Source: Gammaproteobacteria bacterium (lineage in GTDB: Bacteria > Pseudomonadota > Gammaproteobacteria > Enterobacterales > Alteromonadaceae). Taken from it: 64,000 nt of DNA. The stretch is taken from NCBI GenBank assembly GCA_018825965.1, contig JAHKAA010000050.1, forward strand, positions 1 through 64,000. The letters are read 5' to 3'. The notes beneath the pieces are model-generated. The model had not been told where the DNA came from, searched no databases, and worked only from the letters and a program-made list of their open reading frames with translations. The translations under genes and the position numbers were made by a program. Numbering within the stretch: the stretch's first letter is position 1; the number at the start of each line of letters is the position of its first letter. This document shows, piece by piece, positions 1-8,112 of the stretch.

Positions 1-81
1 GGCAGCTGTTGGAAGCTCTAGTGGTTCTAAAGCGACAACAGTTAACGCGGCATAAAGCGCTTTTAGCCCCGCCCGAAGGGA

Positions 82-174
82 GTCGCTGGGCGATTGCACT
101 GCGGTGTTAGCCTGTCTCACAAGGTAGCCGACATTGCTTCGTCAGGCTGCCTTGCATTGCAAGCGCCCAGCGGC
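82..174. repeat. Imperfect long inverted repeat (probable dispersed intergenic repeat)
   Basis: Left arm 82-102 and right arm 154-174 are complementary at about 18 of 21 positions (core CGCTGGGCG / CGCCCAGCG). Weaker pairing continues inward around an AGCCTG / CAGGCT pair. The flank at 200-210 reads, on the minus strand, as TATACCCAAGTGACC. A second element at 7887 also begins TATACCC, which suggests two members of a dispersed repeat family with a common edge. No coding frame is convincing in 1-242, so the stretch looks like repeat plus promoter. The family assignment is inference; the pairing is seen directly. Confidence 0.55.
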
Positions 175-204
175 TCTGAAACTCGCATATTGAGGTCACT
201 TGGG

Positions 205-210
205 TATAAT
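205..210 (+). promoter_or_regulatory. Possible -10 element for the BarA-like gene
   Basis: A perfect TATAAT lies 33 bases before the start codon at 243, at the outer edge of the inverted repeat. No good -35 hexamer is seen 16-18 bases upstream, so this is only a candidate. If real, the repeat supplies the promoter edge. Confidence 0.3.
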
Positions 211-242
211 AGTGCTGGTCAGGGAAAAGAGGTTCAATAGAC

Positions 243-2408
243 ATGACGTTAAAAGCGAAACTGGGTCTGGTGGTAGGAGCATTTACGCTTATTGTGGCTT
301 GTCTGTACGCCTCAGCAGAGCTGCAATTGCGTCATGAAACTCTGGTCAGAGTGCAAGCCGAGCAGCAACTGCTGATGAGCTTGTCTTTGATGGTTGAACC
401 TTTTTTAGTACAAAACAAGGTAGAGCAAGTCAAAGGTCATCTGCTTGCTACCAGTTTTTCCAGTACCTTACCTGTCAAAGCTATTCTGGTGTATCAGGCT
501 GATGGTAATTTATTTGCAGCCACCCAATTTCCCCGCGAGTTATTTAATTTCAGTCCAACCCGTGATTTAACAGGACAAAAAGCGCTGCAGGATGGTTCTA
601 ATCTATTGTGGTCTGCTGTGATGGTCACTCCTGCCAGTATGAGTTATTTCGACACAAACAAGGTGGCCGCTGAAGGCAGTACTTTAGGTTATGTGGCGAT
701 TCAGATTTCTCCGTTGCGGTTGTCGCAGCTTTGGTGGTGGCAAAGCAGTCTGTGGGGCACAGCCTTATTTATTATTCTCGCTTTGGCCTTGTTATGGCAG
801 CGACGTATTTTCAAAACTCAGCATCTGCGCTGGCAAGGCTTTTTACGGCAACTTCGCTCTTTAGTGCCCTCTGTGGCTGATGGAAAAAAACTGTCAGACT
901 TTGACGGTACTGAACTGACGCTGTTATTCCGCTCGCTTTATGCACAGCAACAGCAGTTTCAGCAGCACTTGCGGCAGCAAGATCAGGCCGGAGAACAGCA
1001 GGGACAGACGCACAACGCAGCCTGTGAGCAACTGGAGATCAGTTACCAGCAACAACTAACCCGCCTGAACAATGAATTAAAAAACAGTCAGGCTCAGTTG
1101 AGACAATGGCAACAGCTTTGTGTGTTAGAGCAAGCAGGGCACACTGAACAACAAACCCAGTTGCTCAACTGGTTATTGAAAGGGGATCTGTTAGATAAAA
1201 CGCCATTACAACCTCAGAGCATCTGGTTTCCTGAATGGCTGGCGCAACAAATGGAGTTGTGGCAACAGAAATTTAAGTGGGATGACCTGCTTTTTATTGT
1301 GGTGGAAGACCCAGCCCTGAGCCTGGCCGAAGTGGAGTTTTGCCCTTTACATACAGCACAACTACTAAAACAAATTCTCAGTTTGATCCTGCAGGATCTG
1401 CAGCAACATGAGCTGAGTTTGTTTATTAATCTGCAGGCTTTTTCCGAAAATAAACTGCTGTTGCAGTTTGATCATGCGGGTCAAAGTAGTGCTATACAGC
1501 AGGTGCTTGACGCAGAAAAAGGCGAAAACGCAGGAGTGTTACAACAACTCTGTGCCGGTTTGTTATCTCGCCTTGGTGCCAGACTATCTGTTTCTGCTCT
1601 GGAGGATTTGGGCTGCTCGGTGCGTCTGGAGTTGCCATTAACTGCAGTTTCTGTGAAAGAGCTGCCTATGTACCAAACTGCCATTTACCTGGATAGCAAC
1701 AGCTTAAGTGCAGCTGTGTTAAAACAAAGTGTGGGTTCAGTGGCTGAACAAGTGATTTGCCTGCAGCAGCCGCAGCAACTGAATGCTGAGTTACAGCATC
1801 GTCTGGTTGATGTGGTTTTGCTGCAACTGCCTGCACCTGATGGCAATACTGAAGTCTGGAGCGAGCTGAATAAGATCACAGATTGCAGTCAGATGCTGGC
1901 CTTTTGTCATACAACACATCAGTCCTATTGGGCCGCAGTACTGAAGTGTCCAGTCCTTAGCAATCCTATGTTATCTGCGAATATCCGGCAGCATCTTAGT
2001 CAGGTGCCGAAAAAAGCCAGCGTGCGACTGCTGGTGGTTGATGACAATCAAACCAATCTGAATTTTGTGAAAGCTATGCTGAGCCAGCAGCAATTTGAAG
2101 TGGATACTGCAGCAAGCGGAACAGAAGCTATCCGACTGGCGAAAAGCAGCAGGTACCAGCTGATCCTGATGGATATTCAGCTACCGGACATGTCAGGTAT
2201 TCTGGCGACTCATATGATCCGGCAATTACCGCAACATCAGCATACCGTCATTATGGCCTTTACCGCCCATGCTTTACCTGAAGAAATTCAGGAGTTTCAT
2301 CAGGCTGGTATGAATGATGTGGTGATTAAACCTTTAGATGCACAAAAAGTAGCGGATCTGATCAGACGTTGTCAGCAGCTTAGTCCTCAAACTCTAGTAC
2401 CGGGCTGA
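243..2408 (+). CDS. BarA-like membrane sensor with degenerate kinase core and intact receiver
   Basis: A 721-residue protein with the layout of BarA (GacS type) and matching local phrases. It has an N-terminal membrane segment (about residues 6-27), a periplasmic region containing AILVYQADGNLF and LGYVAIQIS (compare AISVYDENNRLF and LGYIALELD in E. coli BarA), a second membrane segment (about 166-186), a Gln-rich coiled region, and a C-terminal receiver from about residue 594. The receiver is complete: acidic pair VVDDN, phosphoacceptor Asp near residue 644 in LMDIQLPDMSG, Thr in AFTAHA and Lys in VIKPL. The kinase core is not: no HE[LI]RTP H-box, the N-box region reads LSLILQDL, and the G1 box is replaced by FDHAGQ. 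There is no HPt domain (E. coli BarA has 918 residues). The frame is open throughout, so this is not a simple frameshift. It probably acts as a receiver, phosphate sink or scaffold, not as a kinase; that role is inference. A GAGG ribosome site lies about 11 bases before the ATG. Confidence 0.8.
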   Translation: MTLKAKLGLVVGAFTLIVACLYASAELQLRHETLVRVQAEQQLLMSLSLMVEPFLVQNKVEQVKGHLLATSFSSTLPVKAILVYQADGNLFAATQFPRELFNFSPTRDLTGQKALQDGSNLLWSAVMVTPASMSYFDTNKVAAEGSTLGYVAIQISPLRLSQLWWWQSSLWGTALFIILALALLWQRRIFKTQHLRWQGFLRQLRSLVPSVADGKKLSDFDGTELTLLFRSLYAQQQQFQQHLRQQDQAGEQQGQTHNAACEQLEISYQQQLTRLNNELKNSQAQLRQWQQLCVLEQAGHTEQQTQLLNWLLKGDLLDKTPLQPQSIWFPEWLAQQMELWQQKFKWDDLLFIVVEDPALSLAEVEFCPLHTAQLLKQILSLILQDLQQHELSLFINLQAFSENKLLLQFDHAGQSSAIQQVLDAEKGENAGVLQQLCAGLLSRLGARLSVSALEDLGCSVRLELPLTAVSVKELPMYQTAIYLDSNSLSAAVLKQSVGSVAEQVICLQQPQQLNAELQHRLVDVVLLQLPAPDGNTEVWSELNKITDCSQMLAFCHTTHQSYWAAVLKCPVLSNPMLSANIRQHLSQVPKKASVRLLVVDDNQTNLNFVKAMLSQQQFEVDTAASGTEAIRLAKSSRYQLILMDIQLPDMSGILATHMIRQLPQHQHTVIMAFTAHALPEEIQEFHQAGMNDVVIKPLDAQKVADLIRRCQQLSPQTLVPG

Positions 2409-3294
2409 AGAGTTGTTTCATGGCCTGCAGATAAGCCGGATTGGCCTGACAGTTCAATAAAGGCAATAACTCAACACCCACAGCGGTAAATTTATAATAC
2501 TGCAGTACTACTCCTGAATGCCTGGCTTTGCAGGTCAGTTGATGTTGGTGATATTGCAGCTGCAAGCTCTGATCAGGGATCAACTCGCCACTTTCAATTT
2601 CAGTCTGATGCAACAGGTTCAAATCAATCAGGCTTAAAATTTGTGGGAAAGTCAGGCCAAACTGGCTCAGATTCAGCAGCGCTTTGCTGCGTCCGGTCAG
2701 AATTTGCCAGATGGAAGGTTTACGCACATAACCAAAATAAATATGCCCGCTGTCTTGCAGCCTTACTCTGCACGTCAGGCTGGCGGCTTTTTGCAAAGCC
2801 AGAGCCTCTTTAAAACTCATGCGTTGCAACAAAAATAAGGTTTTTAGTGAAAAACTGCCCGGCTGGCCAATTTCACCTGCCAGTATTTTCGCCCAAAGTT
2901 GTTGCATCGTCTGGTTTGATATATTCAATACTAAATCGCAGTATTGCTGAAACCAGTCCGGGTCCACATCTATATCTGCTACATAATCAGGGCAATAATC
3001 CAAAGCCAGCGCCATGATCTTTTCCAGATTGGCTTGTTGCCGTTCTTTATGCATGCGTTCACGCCGCTCTGCACGTTGATACAGGCTTGGCCCTTTAAAA
3101 TCTGCATCCACAGCCAGTGGGGCACCGGACCTTTGCGCCAGTCGTTGATGACGTTGATTAAAGTCGCTACTTTGAACCTGAGGTGCTGGTTCTGTGCCGC
3201 CAGAACTGGTTTTTGTGGCGAATTCGTGCCCTAGCTGGCTACGAGCCAATTGTAATAAACGTTGATGTCCGCGGCCCGCAGATACTTTATGCAT
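2380..3294 (-). CDS. TIGR03899 family protein
   Basis: Protein of about 304 residues with the hallmark of this gammaproteobacterial family: an Arg/Gln-rich helical stretch (QRAERRERMHKERQQANLEK) followed by a D-P-D-W-F motif and MQQLWAKILAGEIGQPGSFS, then a mixed C-terminal half. There is no signal peptide or membrane segment, so it is cytosolic. The family has no known function. An upstream in-frame start at 3405 exists, but AGAGGTG at 3300-3306 sits five bases before the ATG at 3294, so I chose that start (ATG at 3297 is the alternative). The 3' end overlaps the convergent BarA-like gene by 29 bases. The family name rests on recalled motif resemblance. Confidence 0.72.
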   Translation of the reverse strand: MHKVSAGRGHQRLLQLARSQLGHEFATKTSSGGTEPAPQVQSSDFNQRHQRLAQRSGAPLAVDADFKGPSLYQRAERRERMHKERQQANLEKIMALALDYCPDYVADIDVDPDWFQQYCDLVLNISNQTMQQLWAKILAGEIGQPGSFSLKTLFLLQRMSFKEALALQKAASLTCRVRLQDSGHIYFGYVRKPSIWQILTGRSKALLNLSQFGLTFPQILSLIDLNLLHQTEIESGELIPDQSLQLQYHQHQLTCKARHSGVVLQYYKFTAVGVELLPLLNCQANPAYLQAMKQLFSPVLEFED

Positions 3295-3604
3295 CATTAC
3301 ACCTCTGATGGTGACAGATTTTATTGCTGAATTTTCACAATAGCGTAAAAATTTGGCTACGACTCTAAAAGAAGTTTGCCAAAGTGTTAAGGTTATGATT
3401 TTCAATGGTTTTAATAAAATGAATTGCTTTTTTGGCCCGAGGGTATAGTGTAGATAAACTGGATTATAAGCTTACAAAGGATGCGGTGGGGGCGGAGCCT
3501 GATTGCCAAAGCGGATTCAGGGTATATGCTAGTATTTATGCAATAGTGCCTTGATATGCTTTCAAAAAGTATTCTCCTACAGCTGATGTAAATAAGGTCA
3601 GAGC
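3295..3604. other. Divergent intergenic region
   Basis: 310 bases between two divergently transcribed genes, AT-rich close to the minus-strand gene. It must hold both promoters, but I see no -35/-10 pair with canonical spacing. AAGG at about 3593-3596 is the ribosome site of the downstream regulator. No RNA gene or repeat is apparent. Confidence 0.5.
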
Positions 3605-5821
3605 ATGGTGTCAAAAGCAGCAGATGATGATTTTCTGTTCCTCGCAGAAGACGAAACAGATTCGGAAGCAGAAACACAATCCAGTGGTGAATGGCACCTG
3701 CTGATTGTTGATGATGACGAAGAAATTCATACGGTCACTAAACTGGCCTTATCCGACTTATTGGTTTTAGACCGTAAGCTGGTTTTTCATCATGCTTTTT
3801 CTGGCAAAGAAGCCTTAAAGTTTCTGGTGAATAATCCTTATATAGCCGTCATCCTGCTTGATGTAGTGATGGAATCTGATGATGCGGGTCTGAAAGTAGT
3901 ACAGCAAATTCGTGATGAATTAAAAATGGATGAAGTACGTATAGTCCTGCGTACCGGCCAGCCTGGTTATGCGCCTGAAGAGAGCGTGATCAAAGAATAC
4001 GACATTAACGATTACAAAACTAAAACCGAACTGACCCGTAATAAACTGGTCACTGCCATTATTTCTTCCATTCGTAGTTATCAGCAAATCCGTACTATTA
4101 ACCAAAACCGCATTGGCTTGCAGAAAATCATTAATGCCGGAGCTAATTTACTGGAACAACATTCGTTGCATGAGTTTTCTGAAGGGGTGGTGACTCAAAT
4201 CTCCTCTTTGATTGGATTGCATGCAGAAGGTGTGCTTTGTGCTCAGATTGAAGATGATGGCAGCAGCAGTGACAATATTTATGTCTTGGGCGCCGCCGGG
4301 CATTATGCGCCTTATATTAAATGCAAACTGGAGCGGCTGAATAACAGCAGAATTATCCAGCAAATCACCACTTGTCTGGCAGAGCGGCGGCATATTTTTA
4401 CCGACAAAGATACTGTGCTTTATCTGGGAAATATTGATCATGCTGCAGCTGTTTATATTGAAACCAACAGGCCTGTGGAAGACTTTGACCGCCAGCTGAT
4501 AGAAGTGTTTTTAAGCAATATTTCTATCGGTTATGAAAATGTGACTTTGTTTCAGCAACTTAAACATGCAGCTTATATTGACCCTTTAACCAAAACTCCC
4601 AACCGCAATGAATTCACTTCTTTACTGCAGGAAACCAGGCGACTGGATCCTGAGCCCAATGTGGCAGTATTAATTGATATCGACCATTTTTCTGATGTGA
4701 ACGATGGTTTAGGCCAGGAAACAGGCAATGAACTGCTGATTGCAGTCACACACAGATTAGTGGCCCAATTCGGAGAAATAGCCCAGATTGGTCGTATTGG
4801 CGCTGATGTCTTTGGTTTAATAGGCCCTGAACAAGCTCTGACCCCTGAAACCTTGTCTGGTATCTTTGAAATGCCTTTCCAGTGTTCTGAACACTCCTTG
4901 CAGGTGAATGCAACTTTTGGTTTCTGTCGTTTACGTGACAGTGCTTTGCATGGACTGACTATCCTGAAGCATGTTTATATTGCACTGAACAGAGCGAAAA
5001 AACATCTGGCACAAAATTATGAGTATTACAGTGCTCAGATGGAAGAACAGATGGTTGATCGGCTGGTGATGCTCAGAAGTTTACGCTCTGATTTCCAGAA
5101 AGATAAACTTCAGTTGTGGTACCAGCCACAAATTTGTTTAAAAAGCGGCCATGTGCTGGGTATGGAAGCGCTGTTGCGCTGGCCTCAGCCTGACGGCAGC
5201 TTTATCTCGCCTGCCGTTTTTATCCCACTGGCAGAATACTCTGGCCTGATCATTGAAATAGGCGATTGGGTGCTGCAGCAAGCCTGTAAACAGCTGCAAA
5301 GTTTAAAAACACAAGGTTTTGCTCATTTGCGAATAGCAGTCAATGTGTCTATGCCTCAGTTCCGTAACCATAGATTTGTGCAGTCTGTGATCGATTGCGT
5401 CGAACGTTATCAGGTAGACCCGGCATTGCTGGAGCTGGAAATTACTGAGTCTGTGGTGATGGATGATCCGAAGATAGTGATAGGGGCATTAAACAAGCTA
5501 AAAGGCTTTGGCATTAAAGTGGCTATTGATGATTTTGGTATTGGTTTTTCATCTTTAAGTTATTTACAGCAGCTACCTCTGGACAGGATTAAAATTGACC
5601 GCGCTTTTATTCAGGATTTTGATCGCCCTAATGGCACTTTGATTGCGGAAACTATTATCAATCTGGGACAAAAACTGGGTTTGGCAACCATAGCTGAAGG
5701 TATTGAAACTCAGGCCCAGGAAGAGGCTGTGCGTGCTATGGGCTGTGAAGAAGCGCAGGGCTTTATGTATGCCAAGCCGATGACAGCGTTGGATTTAGTG
5801 AAGTTTTTATCTAAAAGCTGA
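3605..5821 (+). CDS. Response regulator with REC, DUF3369, degenerate GGDEF and EAL domains (c-di-GMP phosphodiesterase)
   Basis: 738 residues, no membrane segment. The order is receiver (about 30-150; LLIVDDDEE, phosphoacceptor in ILLDVVM, Lys replaced by the NDYKTKTEL region), DUF3369-type sensory domain (about 165-330), GGDEF-like domain (about 335-480), EAL domain (about 490-735). The GGDEF signature is replaced by GRIGADVFGL near residue 396, so diguanylate cyclase activity is unlikely. The EAL domain keeps its catalytic set: EALLRW near 521, NVSMPQF, LELEITES, AIDDFGIGFSS, DRIKIDRAF and IAEGIET. It should hydrolyse c-di-GMP, with activity set by phosphorylation of the receiver by an unknown kinase. 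Ribosome site AAGG eight bases upstream. A strong hairpin terminator follows. Confidence 0.93.
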   Translation: MVSKAADDDFLFLAEDETDSEAETQSSGEWHLLIVDDDEEIHTVTKLALSDLLVLDRKLVFHHAFSGKEALKFLVNNPYIAVILLDVVMESDDAGLKVVQQIRDELKMDEVRIVLRTGQPGYAPEESVIKEYDINDYKTKTELTRNKLVTAIISSIRSYQQIRTINQNRIGLQKIINAGANLLEQHSLHEFSEGVVTQISSLIGLHAEGVLCAQIEDDGSSSDNIYVLGAAGHYAPYIKCKLERLNNSRIIQQITTCLAERRHIFTDKDTVLYLGNIDHAAAVYIETNRPVEDFDRQLIEVFLSNISIGYENVTLFQQLKHAAYIDPLTKTPNRNEFTSLLQETRRLDPEPNVAVLIDIDHFSDVNDGLGQETGNELLIAVTHRLVAQFGEIAQIGRIGADVFGLIGPEQALTPETLSGIFEMPFQCSEHSLQVNATFGFCRLRDSALHGLTILKHVYIALNRAKKHLAQNYEYYSAQMEEQMVDRLVMLRSLRSDFQKDKLQLWYQPQICLKSGHVLGMEALLRWPQPDGSFISPAVFIPLAEYSGLIIEIGDWVLQQACKQLQSLKTQGFAHLRIAVNVSMPQFRNHRFVQSVIDCVERYQVDPALLELEITESVVMDDPKIVIGALNKLKGFGIKVAIDDFGIGFSSLSYLQQLPLDRIKIDRAFIQDFDRPNGTLIAETIINLGQKLGLATIAEGIETQAQEEAVRAMGCEEAQGFMYAKPMTALDLVKFLSKS

Positions 5822-5840
5822 GCTGTCATTCCCGGAATGA

Positions 5841-5866
5841 AAAAAGCCGGCACTAGCCGGCTTTTT
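5841..5866. terminator. Bidirectional intrinsic terminator
   Basis: An 11-bp perfect stem (AAAAAGCCGGC / GCCGGCTTTTT) with a 4-base ACTA loop, with T runs on both strands. It sits between the convergent EAL regulator and chemoreceptor genes and can end both. Confidence 0.9.
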
Positions 5867-5886
5867 TATGGGGGTCTGGCAGAGTC

Positions 5887-7026
5887 TCAGCGATTAGCAA
5901 TCAAGGCCAGTTGTTCACCCAACTGCAGAAAATCTTTGCTGTTTTGTTGGCTTTGCGCCGTGTGGCCTGTGATATCCCGCATATAAGTGACCATGGCTTT
6001 GGTCAGATGCTGTTGCTCATCTGTGGCCGTAGCAATTTCCTGATTCATTGCACAAATTTGCGAAATACTGCCGGTGATTTGCTGCAGGGATTGGCCTGCC
6101 TGATTGGCTGACTGCACACTTAAATCAGCTTGTTCACTACTCAACTTCATTTTTTGCACAGCTTCACGGGCAGCACTTTGCAGTTGCTCAATAGTGCGCT
6201 GAATTTGTTCGGTCGATTTTTGAGTGCGGGAAGCCAGAGTTCGTACTTCATCTGCGACCACAGCAAAACCACGGCCTTGTTCACCGGCCCGTGCTGCTTC
6301 TATAGCTGCATTCAGCGCCAGTAAGTTGGTTTGTTCTGCTATACCTTTAATCACCTCCAGTACAGCACCTACCTGATTACTGTCCTGCTCCAGCTGAGCT
6401 ATGGTGGCTGAGGCTTGTTGTAAATGCACTGCCAGTTGTTCGATATTCTGCACTGTGCTGGCGACAGTTTGCTGGCCTTGTTGGGCTATCTGATTGGAAT
6501 GATTGGCCGCTTCTGCTGCTAACTTGGCACTTTGCACTTCGTCCAGCACACTTTGGTTCATCGACTCAACCATAGTCAAAGTCTGGCCCGCTGTATGTTC
6601 TAATTGGCTCAGGTGCTTTTGCTCATCAGCAGTAATATGGCGTATTGAGGTGACCAGCTGTTTTAACTGGTCGTTATGGCTTTGCGATTCCTGCTGTTGC
6701 TGCTTTAAGGCAACAAGCCACAGATTAAATTGTTCACAAACCGGAGTTAACTCTGGGCTCTTTACAGCACTTAATTGCAGACTCAGACTTTTTTCTTTCA
6801 CAGAACGTTGGATCAGCAATTGTTGTTCTGCGACGAAGCTTTGATAGCTGTTTAGGGCTGTGTGACTAAAAAGCCACTGCAACACCAAAGTGACAGTGAT
6901 GACTAAAGCGGACCAGAGCCAGTGCTGCTCTGCTAATACAGTGAAAACCAACAGCATTCCAACCAGAGTGGTGATGCCGGACAACACAATTTTGGTCTGT
7001 GCAGACCCAAATTCAAACAAAGCCAT
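5887..7026 (-). CDS. Methyl-accepting chemotaxis protein with almost no periplasmic domain
   Basis: About 379 residues. Two adjacent hydrophobic helices near the N-terminus (about 12-31 and 34-55) are separated only by a few residues around AEQH, so there is no periplasmic ligand-binding domain. Behind them is a long coiled coil with the conserved receptor tip EAARAGEQGRGFAVVADEVR, which contacts CheA and CheW. There is no obvious HAMP domain. It probably senses a membrane or cytosolic signal. The open frame extends upstream to 7113, but TAAGG just before the ATG at 7026 and the start MALFEFG make 7026 the better start. Confidence 0.9.
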   Translation of the reverse strand: MALFEFGSAQTKIVLSGITTLVGMLLVFTVLAEQHWLWSALVITVTLVLQWLFSHTALNSYQSFVAEQQLLIQRSVKEKSLSLQLSAVKSPELTPVCEQFNLWLVALKQQQQESQSHNDQLKQLVTSIRHITADEQKHLSQLEHTAGQTLTMVESMNQSVLDEVQSAKLAAEAANHSNQIAQQGQQTVASTVQNIEQLAVHLQQASATIAQLEQDSNQVGAVLEVIKGIAEQTNLLALNAAIEAARAGEQGRGFAVVADEVRTLASRTQKSTEQIQRTIEQLQSAAREAVQKMKLSSEQADLSVQSANQAGQSLQQITGSISQICAMNQEIATATDEQQHLTKAMVTYMRDITGHTAQSQQNSKDFLQLGEQLALIANR

Positions 7027-7261
7027 AAACCTTACCCCTAATGACTTCAAACAAGCTGTTGAAGTGGAATTTATTATTGTAATAATGAAATATGGCCCGC
7101 AAAACCAAACCAAATCTGTTGCTGAAAATAACAGATATTTGCGGAAGTTTTTATCAGATTTTGTGTTTTTTTGCTAAAAAAATACGGCTTTTGAACAAAG
7201 GGGTCAGCAGTGGTGCATTTAGAGGAAATCGCAGTAAGGCAACAGGTCTTTTTTGTATAAA

Positions 7262-7285
7262 AAAACGGCACCTGGGTGCCGTTTT
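7262..7285 (-). terminator. Terminator of ppa
   Basis: Stem AAAACGGCAC / GTGCCGTTTT with a CTGG loop. Read on the minus strand it is followed by a run of seven T. It lies 12 bases past the ppa stop. Confidence 0.88.
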
Positions 7286-7297
7286 CAGAGCTGGATA

Positions 7298-7828
7298 TTA
7301 CTTCTGCTGAGCGCGTTCAAATGAACTGACGATTTCAGCTTTAGCTTCGGCTTTATCGCCCCAGCCAACAACTTTTACCCATTTGCCTGGCTCTAATTCT
7401 TTGTAACGCTCAAAGAAATGCTGAATTTGGTTTCTCAGCAGTTCTGGCACGTCGTTCAGATCCTGGATGTTGTCATAAATTTTAGTCAATTTGCTGATTG
7501 GCACAGCTAACACTTTAGCGTCTTCACCTGACTCATCTGCCATTTTTAATACGGCAACAGGACGGCATTTGATCACAGCGCCCGGCACCAATGGGTAGGG
7601 TGTTGGCACTAATACATCAACCGGATCTCCGTCTAAAGACAAAGTCTGGTTTACAAAGCCATAGTTACAAGGGTAAAACATTGGAGTCGACATAAAACGG
7701 TCAACCCAGACTGTGCCAGTGTCTTTGTCTACTTCGTATTTGATTGGATCGGCATTGGCCGGAATTTCAATGATGACATTAATTTCATCCGGCAGATTTT
7801 TACCTGCGGCAACCTGACTTAAGCTCAT
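7298..7828 (-). CDS. ppa: Inorganic pyrophosphatase
   Basis: 176 residues, the usual length for bacterial family I pyrophosphatase. It hydrolyses PPi to phosphate in the cytosol and so drives biosynthetic reactions. The metal-binding signature DGDPVDVLVPTPYPL is present, with the Tyr/Lys-containing segments YGFVNQT and PIKYEVDKDTG. The AAGGA ribosome site is well placed before the ATG. It is transcribed alone, with its own terminator, and is separated from fbp by a repeat-filled gap. Confidence 0.97.
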   Translation of the reverse strand: MSLSQVAAGKNLPDEINVIIEIPANADPIKYEVDKDTGTVWVDRFMSTPMFYPCNYGFVNQTLSLDGDPVDVLVPTPYPLVPGAVIKCRPVAVLKMADESGEDAKVLAVPISKLTKIYDNIQDLNDVPELLRNQIQHFFERYKELEPGKWVKVVGWGDKAEAKAEIVSSFERAQQK

Positions 7829-7886
7829 AACGCTTCCTTTATGCTGAATAGTGGTCGCCTATTATAACGGCGGCCGTAAAAATGGC

Positions 7887-8112
7887 TATACCCGTTGTAC
7901 TTGAAGCTGCAGCTTTGTTGCCCTCAATATCGGTTTAATATCGGGACGGGAAGGGATAAACCACGCCCCTACAATTTTCCTACGCTGCAACATCGGTTTG
8001 TACATTGAGACGGGCAGGGATAAACCCTGCCCCTACAATTTTCCTGCGCTGCAACATCGGTTTGTACATTGAGACGGGCGCGGATAAACCACGCCCCTTG
8101 TATCAACGAAAC
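7887..8112. repeat. Three tandem 64-bp repeat units with internal palindromes
   Basis: The motif GACGGG recurs at 7945, 8009 and 8073, exactly 64 bases apart, followed each time by a GGATAAACC-containing segment. The units cover about 7921-8100. The middle copy holds a perfect palindrome (GGGCAGGG-ATAAA-CCCTGCCC, 8012-8032). The outer copies hold imperfect versions, with compensated or partly compensated changes in the arms (GGGCGCGG / ACGCCC). The block opens with TATACCC (7887), the same edge as the repeat near position 200, and contains AAGCTGCAGCTT (7904-7915). It is placed downstream of fbp and upstream of ppa. Confidence 0.85.

Noticed and set aside
243..2408. BarA-like gene as a frameshifted pseudogene
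   Set aside because: The frame is continuous and the receiver is intact, so loss of the kinase looks like domain decay, not a recent frameshift.
7921..8100. The 64-bp repeats as a CRISPR array
   Set aside because: Whole units repeat without unique spacers, there are only three, and no cas genes are present.
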